Notes: generated from the letters alone by a model not told the origin. DNA of 64,000 nucleotides from Mesorhizobium loti (GCF_002858745.1 NZ_PJRO01000020.1:1-64000); one strand, 5' to 3'; shown: positions 15,498 through 25,044, counted from the first letter of the stretch. Made by a program: numbers and translations.

Positions 15498-16486
15498 GGC
15501 CAATGACCATCCTCACCGAGGCGGAACTCCGGCGTCTCGTGAAACTCGACCTCGAAGCCGTGGCCTGCGTGGAAAACGCCTTCCGCGCGCTGGCCACGGA
15601 AAAGGTGGCGATGCCGCCGATCCTCAGGCTCGACATTCCTGAACATCGCGGCGAAGTCGATGTGAAGACGGCCTATGTGCCCGGCATCGACGCCTTTGCC
15701 ATCAAGATCAGCCCCGGTTTCTTCGACAATCCGGCGCTCGGCCTGCCGAGCACCAACGGGCTGATGGTTCTGCTGTCGGCAAAGACCGGTGTCACTGAAG
15801 CGCTCCTGATCGACAATGGCTATCTCACCGATATCCGCACGGCCGCCGCCGGTGCGGTGGCGGCAAAACATCTTGCCCGGCCGGATGCCGCGAGAGCTGC
15901 CATCTTCGGCGCTGGCATGCAGGCGAAACTGCAACTGGAAGCGCTGAAGCTGGTGCGTCCCATCACCGAAGCCCGCATATGGGCACGCGATGCCGCAAAG
16001 GCGGAGGCGGCTGCCGGCGAACTGCGCGAGAGACTGGGCATCGATGTGCGCGCCCAGCCCGATGCGGCGAGGGCGGCAGCGGATGCCGACGTGATCGTGA
16101 CGACGACGCCGGCGACCGAACCGCTGATCCATGCCGATTTCGTCTCGGCGGGACAGCACATCACCGCCATGGGCTCCGACGCCGAGCACAAGAACGAGAT
16201 TGCGCCGGCGGTGATCCGCATGGCCGATCTCTATGTCGCCGACAGCGCCCGGCAGACGCGCCAGCTCGGCGAACTGCACCATGCGATTGAGGCAGGGCTG
16301 ATCGCGGCCGATGCCGAGATCACCGAGCTTGGCCAGATCATCGCTGGCCGCATGCAAGGCCGGCGCGGCGCGGCCGATATCACGTTTGCCGACCTTACCG
16401 GCACGGGCGTGCAGGACACCGCCATCGCTACGCTGGCGCGGGACCGAGCGAGGGCGGCAGGTGCCGGAACAATCTTTGAAAGCTGA
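15494..16486 (+). CDS. eutC: Ornithine cyclodeaminase/mu-crystallin-family protein EutC
   Basis: A 330-residue member of the ornithine cyclodeaminase/alanine dehydrogenase-like family. A Rossmann dinucleotide motif AIFGAGMQAKLQLEAL lies at about residues 135-150, and DIRTAAAGAVAAKHLA precedes it. It is probably an imine reductase or dehydrogenase acting with EutA and EutB on the hydroxyectoine ring. The ATG overlaps the eutB stop; another ATG three codons later is possible. A short hairpin follows before eutD. Confidence 0.86.
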   Translation: MRPMTILTEAELRRLVKLDLEAVACVENAFRALATEKVAMPPILRLDIPEHRGEVDVKTAYVPGIDAFAIKISPGFFDNPALGLPSTNGLMVLLSAKTGVTEALLIDNGYLTDIRTAAAGAVAAKHLARPDAARAAIFGAGMQAKLQLEALKLVRPITEARIWARDAAKAEAAAGELRERLGIDVRAQPDAARAAADADVIVTTTPATEPLIHADFVSAGQHITAMGSDAEHKNEIAPAVIRMADLYVADSARQTRQLGELHHAIEAGLIAADAEITELGQIIAGRMQGRRGAADITFADLTGTGVQDTAIATLARDRARAAGAGTIFES

Positions 16487-16490
16487 TGCG

Positions 16491-16506
16491 GACCCCGTCA
16501 GGGGTC
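16491..16506 (+). other. Small hairpin between eutC and eutD
   Basis: GACCCC, a GTCA tetraloop and GGGGTC form a 6-bp stem in the 40-nt gap. It may tune expression of the ring-opening genes relative to eutABC; no further evidence. Confidence 0.35.
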
Positions 16507-16526
16507 GAAACGAGGAAACTGGAAGA

Positions 16527-17705
16527 ATGCAGCCCAATTTGAAGTTTTCGCGCGAGGAGTATGCGCAGCGCCTCGCAAAGACACGTGCGGCCATGGAAGC
16601 CAAGGGTGTCGATGTGCTGATCTGCTCGGACCCTTCCAACATGGCCTGGCTGACAGGCTATGACGGCTGGTCTTTCTATGTGCATCAGGCCGTGATCGTG
16701 CCGCCCCATGGTGAGCCGATCTGGTACGGGCGCGGCCAGGACGCCAACGGCGCCAGGCGCACCGCCTACCTGAACCATGACAACATCATCGGTTATGCCG
16801 ACCACTATGTGCAGTCGACCGAGCGCCACCCGATGGACTATCTCGCCGGCCTGCTTGCCGAGCGCGGCTGGGATGGCAAGCGGATCGGCGTCGAGATGGA
16901 CAATTACTGGTTCTCGGCCAAGGCTTTCGCGTCGCTGCAGCAGCACCTGCCCAATGCCCGCTTCGTCGATGCGACCGCGCTGGTCAACTGGCAGCGCGCG
17001 GTCAAGAGCGCGACCGAGATCGACTACATGCGCAAGGCCGCCCGTATCGTCGAAGTGATGCATCAGCGCATCGTCGACAGGATGGAAGTCGGCATGCGCA
17101 AATGCGATCTCGTTGCCGAGATCTACGACGCCGGCATCCGTGGTGTCGATGGCTTCGGCGGCGACTATCCGGCGATCGTGCCGTTGCTGCCGTCGGGCGA
17201 GGATGCGTCGGCGCCGCATCTCACCTGGGACGACAAGCCGATGAAGGCGGGGGAGGGCACCTTCTTCGAGATCGCCGGCTGCTATAATCGCTATCATTGC
17301 CCGCTCTCACGCACCGTCTTCCTTGGCAAACCGACGCAGGCCTTCCTGGACGCCGAGAAGGCGACGCTCGAAGGCATGGAGGCTGGACTGGCGGCGGCGA
17401 GGCCCGGCAACACCTGCGAGGACATCGCCAATGCCTTCTTCGCGGTCTTGAAGAAGTACGGCATCGTCAAGGACAACCGCACCGGCTATCCGATCGGCAT
17501 CTCCTATCCGCCGGACTGGGGCGAACGCACCATGAGCCTGCGTCCCGGCGACCGCACCGAGCTGAAGCCCGGCATGACATTCCATTTCATGACCGGACTG
17601 TGGCTGGAGACGATGGGGCTGGAGATCACGGAATCAATCCTGATCACCGAGACCGGAGTCGAGTGCCTGGCCAATGTGCCGCGCAAGCTGGTGGTGAAGG
17701 GCTGA
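16527..17705 (+). CDS. eutD: Ectoine hydrolase (M24 peptidase-like fold)
   Basis: A 392-residue creatinase/aminopeptidase-P-like protein, also called DoeA, which hydrolyses the ectoine ring to N-acetyl-diaminobutyrate. An N-terminal creatinase domain (ICSDPSNMAWLTGYDGWSFY near 32-51) is followed by the pita-bread domain. At the place where M24 metallopeptidases carry two Asp metal ligands, this protein has FFEIAGCYNRYHCPLSRT, with Glu at about 248 and no second Asp. This agrees with structural reports that EutD is metal-independent and uses a Glu. The ATG follows GGAAG. Xaa-Pro dipeptidase is the usual automatic misannotation, and the position before eutE argues against it. Confidence 0.9.
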   Translation: MQPNLKFSREEYAQRLAKTRAAMEAKGVDVLICSDPSNMAWLTGYDGWSFYVHQAVIVPPHGEPIWYGRGQDANGARRTAYLNHDNIIGYADHYVQSTERHPMDYLAGLLAERGWDGKRIGVEMDNYWFSAKAFASLQQHLPNARFVDATALVNWQRAVKSATEIDYMRKAARIVEVMHQRIVDRMEVGMRKCDLVAEIYDAGIRGVDGFGGDYPAIVPLLPSGEDASAPHLTWDDKPMKAGEGTFFEIAGCYNRYHCPLSRTVFLGKPTQAFLDAEKATLEGMEAGLAAARPGNTCEDIANAFFAVLKKYGIVKDNRTGYPIGISYPPDWGERTMSLRPGDRTELKPGMTFHFMTGLWLETMGLEITESILITETGVECLANVPRKLVVKG

Positions 17706-17707
17706 CG

Positions 17708-18703
17708 ATGTCGCGGCCTTCTCCCATATCCGCGTCGGTCGACTTCAGCCGCGACGGCGTCCAGCACGGCTTCCTGCGCCTGCCCTACAGCCGCGACGAC
17801 TCCGCCTGGGGTTCGGTGATGATCCCGATCTGTGTGGTGAAGAACGGCAGCGGCCCGACGGCGCTGCTCACCGGCGGCAATCATGGCGACGAGTATGAGG
17901 GCCCCCTGGCGCTCTACGAGCTCGCCCGCACGCTCGACCCGAAAGACGTGTCCGGCACGGTGATCATCGTGCCGGCGATGAATTATCCCGCCTTCCGGGC
18001 CGGCACGCGAACTTCGCCCATCGACAAGGGCAACATGAACCGCAGTTTCCCGGGCCGTCCTGACGGCACGGTCACGGAGAAAATCGCCGATTATTTCCAG
18101 CGCGAATTGCTGCCTCGCGCCGATGTTGTCTTCGATTTCCATTCCGGCGGGCGCACGCTGGATTTCGTGCCTTTCTGCGCAGCGCATATCCTGTTGGACA
18201 AGAAACAGGAGGGCCGCGCCTTCGCAGCGGTCGAAGCCTTCTCCGCGCCTTTCTCGATGAAGATGCTCGAGATCGATGCGGTCGGCATGTACGACACCGC
18301 GGCCGAGGAGATGGGAAAGGTCTTTGTCACCACCGAGCTTGGCGGCGGCGGCACCTCACGCGCCGAAACGGTGCGCATCGCCCGGCGCGGCATCCTGAAT
18401 GTGCTGCGCCACGAGGGCATCGTGGGTGGTGCGGTCGACAAGTCCCCGACGCGCTGGCTCGATATGCCGTCCGGCGACTGCTTCTGCTTTGCCGAGGAGG
18501 ACGGCATGATCGAGACGATGGTCGATCTCGGTGAGCCGATCGACGCCGGTGCGGTGGTGGCACGCATCCACTCGACCGGCCGTACCGGACAGGCGCCGCA
18601 GGAAATCAGGGCGAAGATTTCCGGCCTGCTGACAGCTCGGCATTTCCCGGGCCTGGTCAAGGCGGGCGACTGCGTGTCGGTGGTGGCTGTGGTCGAGGAG
18701 TGA
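17708..18703 (+). CDS. eutE: N-alpha-acetyl-L-2,4-diaminobutyrate deacetylase
   Basis: A 331-residue zinc deacylase of the AstE/AspA (M14-like) family, also called DoeB. Zinc ligands appear in GGNHGDEYEG (His about 59, Glu about 62) and VFDFHSGG (His about 145); the catalytic Glu is in TTELGGGG (about 210). A C-terminal beta-rich extension ends VVAVVEE. It releases acetate from the ectoine-hydrolase product to give diaminobutyrate, the substrate of the aminotransferase on the opposite strand. Only 2 nt separate it from eutD. It is the last gene of the operon; a convergent gene follows after 90 nt. Confidence 0.9.
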   Translation: MSRPSPISASVDFSRDGVQHGFLRLPYSRDDSAWGSVMIPICVVKNGSGPTALLTGGNHGDEYEGPLALYELARTLDPKDVSGTVIIVPAMNYPAFRAGTRTSPIDKGNMNRSFPGRPDGTVTEKIADYFQRELLPRADVVFDFHSGGRTLDFVPFCAAHILLDKKQEGRAFAAVEAFSAPFSMKMLEIDAVGMYDTAAEEMGKVFVTTELGGGGTSRAETVRIARRGILNVLRHEGIVGGAVDKSPTRWLDMPSGDCFCFAEEDGMIETMVDLGEPIDAGAVVARIHSTGRTGQAPQEIRAKISGLLTARHFPGLVKAGDCVSVVAVVEE

Positions 18704-18793
18704 GTTCGTCCAGCGGGGACGGCTCAATCCTGGCTTCTTTTCTCGTCGGCAGGTTGGCAAAGCGGAAACGAAGACGCTCTGCCGGGCACAATG

Positions 18794-20350
18794 TCAGGCA
18801 AGACCGACGTCGGCTTCTCGCCGGTTCGGCGGGTTACGCATGTCCCGCAGAATGCCCCAGGCGATCGCCAGCAGCATGCCGAGGACAAAACCACCCACGG
18901 CGCCCAGGCCGATCATGATCGGGGTGCTCGGCGGCCAGGAGCGTGCATTCGGCGGCACCGCCATGGAAATCACCTGCACGTTGGTGGTGTCGATCTGCTC
19001 GCGCTCGGTGATCTGTCGCGCGCGAGACAGGAAGCTCTCATAGATCGCGCTCTTCGATGCCGCGTCGCGAAGAAGTTCGCGCAGGGTGACCTCCGATTCA
19101 TTGTCGTCGAAGACGCTGCCCTTCAGCTCGTTCATCCTGGTGTTGAGGGAAGCCAGCGAGGCCTTGCTCCTGTTGAGATTGGCTTTTGCCTGCTCGACGG
19201 TGCGTGCGTATTCGGTTCTGAGCTGCTGATCCACAGTCCCCAGTTCCGTCCTGAGGCGGACAATCACCGGGTGGCGCGGGCCGAGGGTCATGGCCTGTGA
19301 ATCGATTTGCTGCCGCAGGCCGTTTGCCCTCTCGCGCAACTGGGCGAGTGCCCCTGACGCTTCCGGTGTAGCTGGGCTTCCGTTGATGCCGGAGGCAACC
19401 AAGGCGTCCAGGTTCGCCTTCGCGGCGACGGCGCGTGCTTGTTCTTCAACGATCTGGCCGTTGAGCTGCGTCATGGTCTGCGAACTGACAAGCTGGCCAT
19501 TGCTTGAAGACAGGTTACGGCTGCGCCTGTAGGCCTCGACCTTTTCTTCCGCCGCCTGCACGCCGTCCTTGAGTTGGCCGAGTCTGGCGTCGAGAGCTGC
19601 CGCTGCCCGTTTCGCTCCGGAGGCTTCGGTGCTCGCCAGTTCTTCCTGGAAGCTTTCGGCGATCTTCTGAGAAATCTCGACGGCTTTTTCCGGGGTTCGG
19701 GCCGTTACGGAAACTGTCGTCACGAACGATTTGTCATCCGAGGCGGTCTTGACCTTGGTTTGCAGGGATCTCAGCGCGGCAAGTTTCGGATCGGGCTTGG
19801 GGGCTCCTGCGTCATCGTCTTTGCTTTTGGGATTGTAGAATTCCGGGTCGTTGAAAAGTTCAAGCTCGTTGACGACACGCGACAACACGCTGTTGGAGGT
19901 CAAGATACGCTGTTTGCTGCGGGCGCTCAGGATCTGGCTGTCGATCTGGCCGGATTGGGGGTAGAGGTCGTTCTGGATAACCTGCAGGTTCCCCGGGTTG
20001 ATCAGGATGTCCGTCGTGACGGTGTAGCGTTGCTTGGCCAGCAGCGTATAAGCACCGCCGGCGATGCCGCCGACGATCGCCAGCAGACATGCCATGATGA
20101 GGCCCGCGCGCAACCAGGCAAAAAGGCGCCGAAAATCGAGCTCGAGAAAAGTTCCGATCTTGTCCAGCGTCACCGTTGCGATGGGCTCGGATGCGGTGGC
20201 GATTACTGGCTCTGACGTAAGCGCGCGTGCCACGGTTGAAGCGCGTTGCTGAGCTTTTTGGGCGCTGGCACGCCGCGCATTTTCGATCCGCTCATAGGGG
20301 CTGATACCGGCGTCCGCCGCAGACGTAGGAGGGCGGGGACCCGCGGACAT
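18794..20350 (-). CDS. Polysaccharide chain-length/export regulator (Wzz/GumC-like, no kinase domain)
   Basis: A 518-residue polysaccharide co-polymerase. About 80 cytoplasmic residues precede a first membrane helix (AGLIMACLLAIVGGIAGGAY, about 82-101). A long periplasmic region rich in heptad-like coiled coil (about 250-430) follows, and a second helix (IMIGLGAVGGFVLGMLLAIAW) lies close to the C-terminus. The Wzz signature region reads YTVTTDILINPGN. It lacks the C-terminal tyrosine-kinase domain found in ExoP-like proteins, so a separate kinase would be needed. It would set chain length for the exopolysaccharide made by the neighbouring genes. The 132-nt upstream region is AT-rich with repeated GTTAA/TTAAT steps, plausibly a promoter. 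Confidence 0.85.
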   Translation of the reverse strand: MSAGPRPPTSAADAGISPYERIENARRASAQKAQQRASTVARALTSEPVIATASEPIATVTLDKIGTFLELDFRRLFAWLRAGLIMACLLAIVGGIAGGAYTLLAKQRYTVTTDILINPGNLQVIQNDLYPQSGQIDSQILSARSKQRILTSNSVLSRVVNELELFNDPEFYNPKSKDDDAGAPKPDPKLAALRSLQTKVKTASDDKSFVTTVSVTARTPEKAVEISQKIAESFQEELASTEASGAKRAAAALDARLGQLKDGVQAAEEKVEAYRRSRNLSSSNGQLVSSQTMTQLNGQIVEEQARAVAAKANLDALVASGINGSPATPEASGALAQLRERANGLRQQIDSQAMTLGPRHPVIVRLRTELGTVDQQLRTEYARTVEQAKANLNRSKASLASLNTRMNELKGSVFDDNESEVTLRELLRDAASKSAIYESFLSRARQITEREQIDTTNVQVISMAVPPNARSWPPSTPIMIGLGAVGGFVLGMLLAIAWGILRDMRNPPNRREADVGLA

Positions 20351-20482
20351 CGTGTTAACCCTTGCTAATATTCACCACGCTTCCTGATTAGCGAAACATG
20401 GTTAATATTTTGTTTTCCATATAGTACACCGGCGGATGACATGATGCTTGGTGATCAGGGCCGGCGGCGCGCGGTGCTAGGC

Positions 20483-21598
20483 TTATGCGTCGAGCAGTGC
20501 TTCGTAGCGATCGCCGATCTTTCTGACGTCGAAGTCCGCGGCCCTGCTTTTCAGGATGTCGGCAGGGATCGGCCGATCCAACGTCTCGGACATCGCCTTT
20601 GCCAACGCTGCGGCATCGCCAACTGGCACCAAAGTGCCGAAACGGCCGTCCTCGAGAATCTCGCGCGGACCATGTGGCGCGTCCGTCGAAACCACGGGAA
20701 CGCCGGCGGCCATTGCCTCGATCAATACGTTGCCAAAGCCCTCGCTCGTCGACGACAGGACAAACAGATTGGCTCCGGCATAAAAGGCTGCGGGATCGTT
20801 GACGTAACCCGCAAAGAGCACATCCGCGCCAATTCCGGTTTCTTCGACATAGGCACGCAGCTCCGCGCTCAGTGGGCCTTCGCCGAAAATGACAAGTCGA
20901 GCCGGGCGGTTGGCGCGCAGGATCGCGAAGGCCCGGAGCAAAGTCCGATGATCCTTGACAGGCACGAGGCGGCCAGCCGTGGCGATGACGGGGCCTTCGC
21001 CCATCGCTGCCAGTTTTGCCTGCCAGGCGTAGGCATGTCCTTGGGACGTCGCCGCCTGCGGCAGCGGGTTGTTGATGACGACGACCTTGGATTTGGGAAA
21101 GCCCCGGGCCATGATGTCACGGCCGACACCCGCTGAAACGGCGATAACGTTGGTCGTGCGCGCGGCTGCTAGCCTGGAAAGCCAGGAAGTCGCTATTCTC
21201 GCGCCGCGCGTGCTGGCAGGCAGCGACGCAGCTGCGTGGAAACTCGGAAAGAATTTCGCGCGGCTTCGCGCCAGCAACAGCGCCAGCGTCATGACCAGAT
21301 TGGCGAATTCAGGCCCGCAGTAGACTGCATCGGGGGCGAGGCGTTTGAACAGCTGGGCGCTTCGCACTATTCCTTTCAGCGTCGCAAGCTTGCCATAGCG
21401 GTCGCCTCTCACGGTAAGGCCGAAGTCAATGAGATGCACCGCTGGGGAGCGTAGCGCAGCGTTAGGCCCTTCCGCATTCCAGGTGAAAAGTGTGACGTCG
21501 TGCCCGCGGGCGGCCAATTCATTTGCCATAAGGACAAAGACACGCTCAGCGCCGCCGCCCGTGAGGCTTGCTATGTGAAAAACGATACGCTTTCCCAC
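20483..21598 (-). CDS. GT4-family glycosyltransferase
   Basis: A 371-residue retaining GT-B glycosyltransferase. The N-terminal acceptor domain starts IVFHIASLTGGGAERVFV. The C-terminal donor domain holds GRLVPVKDHRTLLRAF, GEGPLSAELRAY and the ESTS-like SSTSEGFGNVLIEAMAAGVPVVST with the E-X7-E motif. It would add a sugar to the lipid-linked repeat unit at the inner membrane. The start codon is GTG. The neighbouring chain-length protein and polymerase-like gene place it in surface-polysaccharide synthesis; the donor sugar cannot be predicted. Confidence 0.87.
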   Translation of the reverse strand: MGKRIVFHIASLTGGGAERVFVLMANELAARGHDVTLFTWNAEGPNAALRSPAVHLIDFGLTVRGDRYGKLATLKGIVRSAQLFKRLAPDAVYCGPEFANLVMTLALLLARSRAKFFPSFHAAASLPASTRGARIATSWLSRLAAARTTNVIAVSAGVGRDIMARGFPKSKVVVINNPLPQAATSQGHAYAWQAKLAAMGEGPVIATAGRLVPVKDHRTLLRAFAILRANRPARLVIFGEGPLSAELRAYVEETGIGADVLFAGYVNDPAAFYAGANLFVLSSTSEGFGNVLIEAMAAGVPVVSTDAPHGPREILEDGRFGTLVPVGDAAALAKAMSETLDRPIPADILKSRAADFDVRKIGDRYEALLDA

Positions 21599-21934
21599 GA
21601 TTGAGCCCTGCTAACGCCCCTGCTGTCGATCCGGTCCGTGCCAAGGGTGTCGATGCACACGCCCTGGCGGGAGTTTACGGCCGCTCGATTCCGGCTGCGG
21701 CGTGCCTCGCCAGCTCCACTCGATCGCGGTCCCTGATTTCAAAATCCGCCTCGCCAAACATGGTGCCAACTCGTTAAAATTCACTAAGTGTTGCGGGCCC
21801 TACCGATCGTTCATTAACACTTCATTCGCCATGTTTATTTATCTTGTGGCATAGCATCCTAGCGGGCTTCGCGGAGACTTGATCTGGTCTCATTGGCCGG
21901 AATGCCTGTTTGATTACCTCCACGTGGATAGGCC
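21599..21934. other. Divergent intergenic region of the polysaccharide locus
   Basis: 336 bases with no credible gene. The part next to the membrane-protein gene (about 21770-21850) is distinctly AT-rich (TTAAAATTCACTAAG, TTCATTAACACTTCATT, TTTATTTATC), as expected for promoters and for AT-binding regulators such as MucR/Ros. No clear operator palindrome was found. Confidence 0.4.
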
Positions 21935-23242
21935 ATGAGCTCTCTCGCCGGCGGATCGGAAACATTGGAGACCAGCCAAGCGCGTCGCCAGAATGCGTTA
22001 TCCATTCTGCTGCTGTTCTGTGCAGCGTCCGCTTTTCTGCTCCGCTTCACGATGTCGGTGCAGACAATGAACAGGCTCGTCCCCTATACGACCGACGGAG
22101 GACCGTTCTACGCCAAGTTGCATTTCGGCACCTATGCGATTTTCCTGCTGCTTGTCGTTGTCCTCTTCAGCAGGCCGTTTTTGTTGCATCGCGACGAAAT
22201 CGGGCTTTTCAAAGCCATGCTGTTCTTCTCAGCGTCCATGTTCGGCTTGGTGGCCTATCTGTTCGCCGCTGGCCATGCGAATGCCTCAGGCTTTGTCATT
22301 GACGCCTATGCGGTAGCGAGCGCGGCAGGTCTCGTGATGCTGGGCCTTAATACGGACACGCGGCGGAGGCTGGGCGACGTCGTGTTGGCAATGCTGATAT
22401 TAAGCGCTTTCATAGGCATCATCGAAGCCGTGACACAGCATCGCTTTATGCCCTACTCCGAAGCCGAGCTGGCATTCAGGCCGATTGGGCTGTCGTCGCA
22501 TCCGCTGTCGCTTGGGGGGAGCTCTGCCACAGCCATCGGCTTCGTGGCGTTGACGAACTGGCGCATGTGGTTGCGGCTAAGCGCTATCTTCATATTGTTC
22601 GTTGGCTGTGCGGCGTCCGGCGCTCGTACCGCCCTGATGCTCGCTTCCGGCGAAGTTCTCATTCTGCTGCTTTTCGTGCGCTGGCCGGGCCTGTCGCCCA
22701 AGTACGAGCGCCAGGCCAAGTTTGTCGTGTTGTTGTTCACTCTGGCGGGTGGTGCAGCGCTGGTGGCCGCATTGTTCGCAGGCGGGCTGCTCGATCGTTT
22801 CGGCGACACGCTCTTTGACGCGAATTTCATGTCACGCATCACAATCTATCAGGTCTTCAGCTATGTTAGCTGGAAAGACATCTTTCTCGGTATGGATGGT
22901 GGCGACCTCCTGAAGATCGTCAACGAGAAGTTGAACCTGCCCTTTATCGAGAGCGCGCCGGTCGTGATCATCATGATGTTCGGCTTGCCCGCAGGTTTGC
23001 TTTTTTCGGCACTGATACTCTGGTTTATTTTTCGGCTGCTGCGTGGTGCTGCGATGCCGGCATGGATCGGCACCATGACGTATCTGCTTGCTTCGCTGTC
23101 GAACAATGCGCTTACGTCAAAAACGCCGGATATTACGATGCTCGTGGTGTTGCTGCTGGCCTATAGAAATCCGCTGGCGGGCGCACCTTCGACCGCTTCC
23201 GGACCCGATCGAAATTCAAATCCGAGAACACGGACTCCGTGA
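21935..23242 (+). CDS. O-antigen ligase/polymerase-like membrane protein (Wzy/ExoQ-like)
   Basis: A 435-residue polytopic inner-membrane protein with ten or more hydrophobic segments, such as NALSILLLFCAASAFLLRF and FAIFLLLVVVLFS-like stretches. A larger central loop carries AELAFRPIGLSSHPLSLG; an SHP motif with nearby Arg is typical of the Wzy_C/O-antigen ligase domain, which also includes ExoQ polymerases. It probably polymerises repeat units in the periplasm, matching the chain-length protein upstream. The ATG is chosen for the natural polar N-terminus. The stop lies 5 nt from the convergent gene. A ligase role is possible. Confidence 0.78.
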   Translation: MSSLAGGSETLETSQARRQNALSILLLFCAASAFLLRFTMSVQTMNRLVPYTTDGGPFYAKLHFGTYAIFLLLVVVLFSRPFLLHRDEIGLFKAMLFFSASMFGLVAYLFAAGHANASGFVIDAYAVASAAGLVMLGLNTDTRRRLGDVVLAMLILSAFIGIIEAVTQHRFMPYSEAELAFRPIGLSSHPLSLGGSSATAIGFVALTNWRMWLRLSAIFILFVGCAASGARTALMLASGEVLILLLFVRWPGLSPKYERQAKFVVLLFTLAGGAALVAALFAGGLLDRFGDTLFDANFMSRITIYQVFSYVSWKDIFLGMDGGDLLKIVNEKLNLPFIESAPVVIIMMFGLPAGLLFSALILWFIFRLLRGAAMPAWIGTMTYLLASLSNNALTSKTPDITMLVVLLLAYRNPLAGAPSTASGPDRNSNPRTRTP

Positions 23243-23247
23243 GGCGA

Positions 23248-24702
23248 TCAGCCAGCGCTATCCACGACTTCAACGCGACCCGTGCGATTAAGTGTGTGGA
23301 TGCCTGAGCGGGCCCATGCCGGACCTGAGTTGATCGGGCGGGGCAGCGCAAAACGAACATCGGAATCGTCGAGCTGCTCCAACCGCATCAGCCCCAGACC
23401 GCCACCATAGGCACTCGATCCGTTTTGCACTGGCAGCACCGGAGTATCACCCTGCCGAATAAAGGCGCCGCCGGGTCGAGTTCCCGAGTGATCGACTGCG
23501 ATGGGATTGAGGGCGTGCGCAATCCAGGGGCCGCGCAAGGAGGGCGCGGAATAGACAGCCATCGTATCCGACGCGCTGCCGTAGCCAAACTTCTCCGTCC
23601 CCAGCAACCAGTAGCGCCCATCCGTTTCGAGCAGCGTCGCGTCATTGAACTGCCTGCCTGTCATCAGAACCGTGTCGCGTGTCCAGCGGTCCGGAAACCG
23701 TTCGGCCCGATAGAGCACAAGCTCGTGCGCGGCGTTGCTTTCGGGGATCATGAAAATCTCGCCGGCATGAGCAAATACCTGCGGATACGACAGGTGATGT
23801 GGCTCCTCCAGCACGACCTTCGGTACACCAAAAGTGCCATCGTCACCCAATTCGGCAACAGAGATCACGCCACGACCTGTGGCATAGGGAAATTCTTCGA
23901 CAAACAAATAGCAGCGGCCATCGCGCTCGAAGACGAACGGGTCGGCGTAAAACCGCTGGCCATCGTCCGCGAGGACAGTGAATGGCGTGCCGTCGAGTCT
24001 GCCAGTTTCGGCGACGCCAGGTCCCTCGATCAACCGGTAGGCAACTTGCCAATAGAAAGGGCGCCGCCCAAGTCTGAATTTCTGCCTGGCCCGGCCCCCC
24101 AGGTCCCTGAGGAAATGGGGGAGGTAGCGCCGCAGAAATCCGCGGCCTGTCGTGATCGGAGCCGGCAAATCGGCTAAAGGTACGAGTTTGCCGGCTGCAA
24201 AACGGGCGACGCTCTGTACAAGCAGCGAGATCGCCCCGGCGAGCAGATCGTCACAACTGCGCGACAGCCAGAGACGATCCCAGAGCACTGGCCGCCCCTT
24301 GGCCACTGTCGCTCCGTCGAGGCGAACGGCAAGCTCCGGTAAACGTTTAGATGCCAGTATCTCGACCAGGCCTGCTGGAAAGGTGCTGTGGCCGCAAAAT
24401 TCAAGCGTCAAGACCGGCACGCCTGACGTTGCGACGTTGGCGGTCGTGTTGGCCGTGAGATCGATGACAATATCTGCCGGACCGAAATCGCTGTCTGGCA
24501 ATGGATCCGAAGGACTTGCGAGCGAGCGACCGAAGCGCCAGCTCTCGACCACCAAGACAGCGTTCAAGGCATGCGCGGCAGGCGCCGGCGTTGGAGCGCG
24601 GAAACTGGAAACCGTATGGCCCGCCGTTTTCAGACGCGCCAAAAGTTCATTTTGCCAGCGTCGAGATCCGTCAGCATGGCTGATGATTAAAATACTGGTC
24701 AA
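23248..24702 (-). CDS. Beta-propeller protein of the polysaccharide locus (GINT1-N/GH43-like)
   Basis: About 484 residues. The N-terminal third begins with a Rossmann-like strand (SILIISHADGSRRWQNELLA) and resembles a formyltransferase-like domain. From about residue 215 the protein becomes a five-bladed beta-propeller with repeated aromatic-Gly motifs: FYADPFVFERDGRCYLFVEE, HLSYPQVFAHAGEIFMIPE, FNDATLLETDGRYWLLG. This layout matches proteins carrying the domain named after plant glucosamine inositolphosphorylceramide transferase 1. A role in modifying or trimming the polysaccharide is inferred only. No ATG fits the N-terminus; TTG (LTSILII) is used, with another TTG at 24762. Neither has a strong ribosome-binding site. 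Confidence 0.65.
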   Translation of the reverse strand: MTSILIISHADGSRRWQNELLARLKTAGHTVSSFRAPTPAPAAHALNAVLVVESWRFGRSLASPSDPLPDSDFGPADIVIDLTANTTANVATSGVPVLTLEFCGHSTFPAGLVEILASKRLPELAVRLDGATVAKGRPVLWDRLWLSRSCDDLLAGAISLLVQSVARFAAGKLVPLADLPAPITTGRGFLRRYLPHFLRDLGGRARQKFRLGRRPFYWQVAYRLIEGPGVAETGRLDGTPFTVLADDGQRFYADPFVFERDGRCYLFVEEFPYATGRGVISVAELGDDGTFGVPKVVLEEPHHLSYPQVFAHAGEIFMIPESNAAHELVLYRAERFPDRWTRDTVLMTGRQFNDATLLETDGRYWLLGTEKFGYGSASDTMAVYSAPSLRGPWIAHALNPIAVDHSGTRPGGAFIRQGDTPVLPVQNGSSAYGGGLGLMRLEQLDDSDVRFALPRPINSGPAWARSGIHTLNRTGRVEVVDSAG

Positions 24703-25044
24703 CTGAATATGTTCTTTTAAATCCCAAGCCCCATAAGCTATCTCTCGATTTGGTCTCTCCAATCAAGAGGCTAGTTTAGCGAAGCCACATGGACCGGTCA
24801 TAAATCAGATGTCAAGGAACGGGTCACGGACGTACTTTCCAAAACGTTGTCATTCCTGCGTTGGTCGTCCGATATCCTGCAGCGGGCCTTTGGCAGCCAG
24901 GTTCCTGAATGGGCATCACGTTGTATCCAGTCCAGAACTGCCTCCCAGGCAGAAGCTGCGGACCGTGTTTTGCACAAGGCTGGAGCATTTCCAGCAAAAG
25001 TGCGCAGCGGTTTTGCGTCCGGAATTGCGCGCAAGGGAGGTCGC
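24703..25044. other. Divergent intergenic region upstream of the WecG-like gene
   Basis: 342 bases. An open frame runs through part of it in phase with the transferase gene but shows no family resemblance. The good AAGGGAGG ribosome-binding site at 25033-25040 marks the real start. The side near the propeller gene is AT-rich and probably holds its promoter. No other structure was recognised. Confidence 0.4.

Noticed and set aside
14193..15503. 436-codon minus-strand open frame
   Set aside because: It is antisense to eutA and eutB, whose motifs and overlapping start/stop pattern are convincing; the translation is low-complexity Arg/His-rich.
14517..16486. Housekeeping threonine dehydratase and ornithine cyclodeaminase
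   Set aside because: Both genes overlap each other within the ehu-eut operon in the order known for hydroxyectoine use.
16527..17705. Xaa-Pro dipeptidase/creatinase annotation for this M24-fold gene
   Set aside because: Metal-ligand positions are altered and the gene sits between eutC and eutE, so ectoine hydrolase is far more likely.
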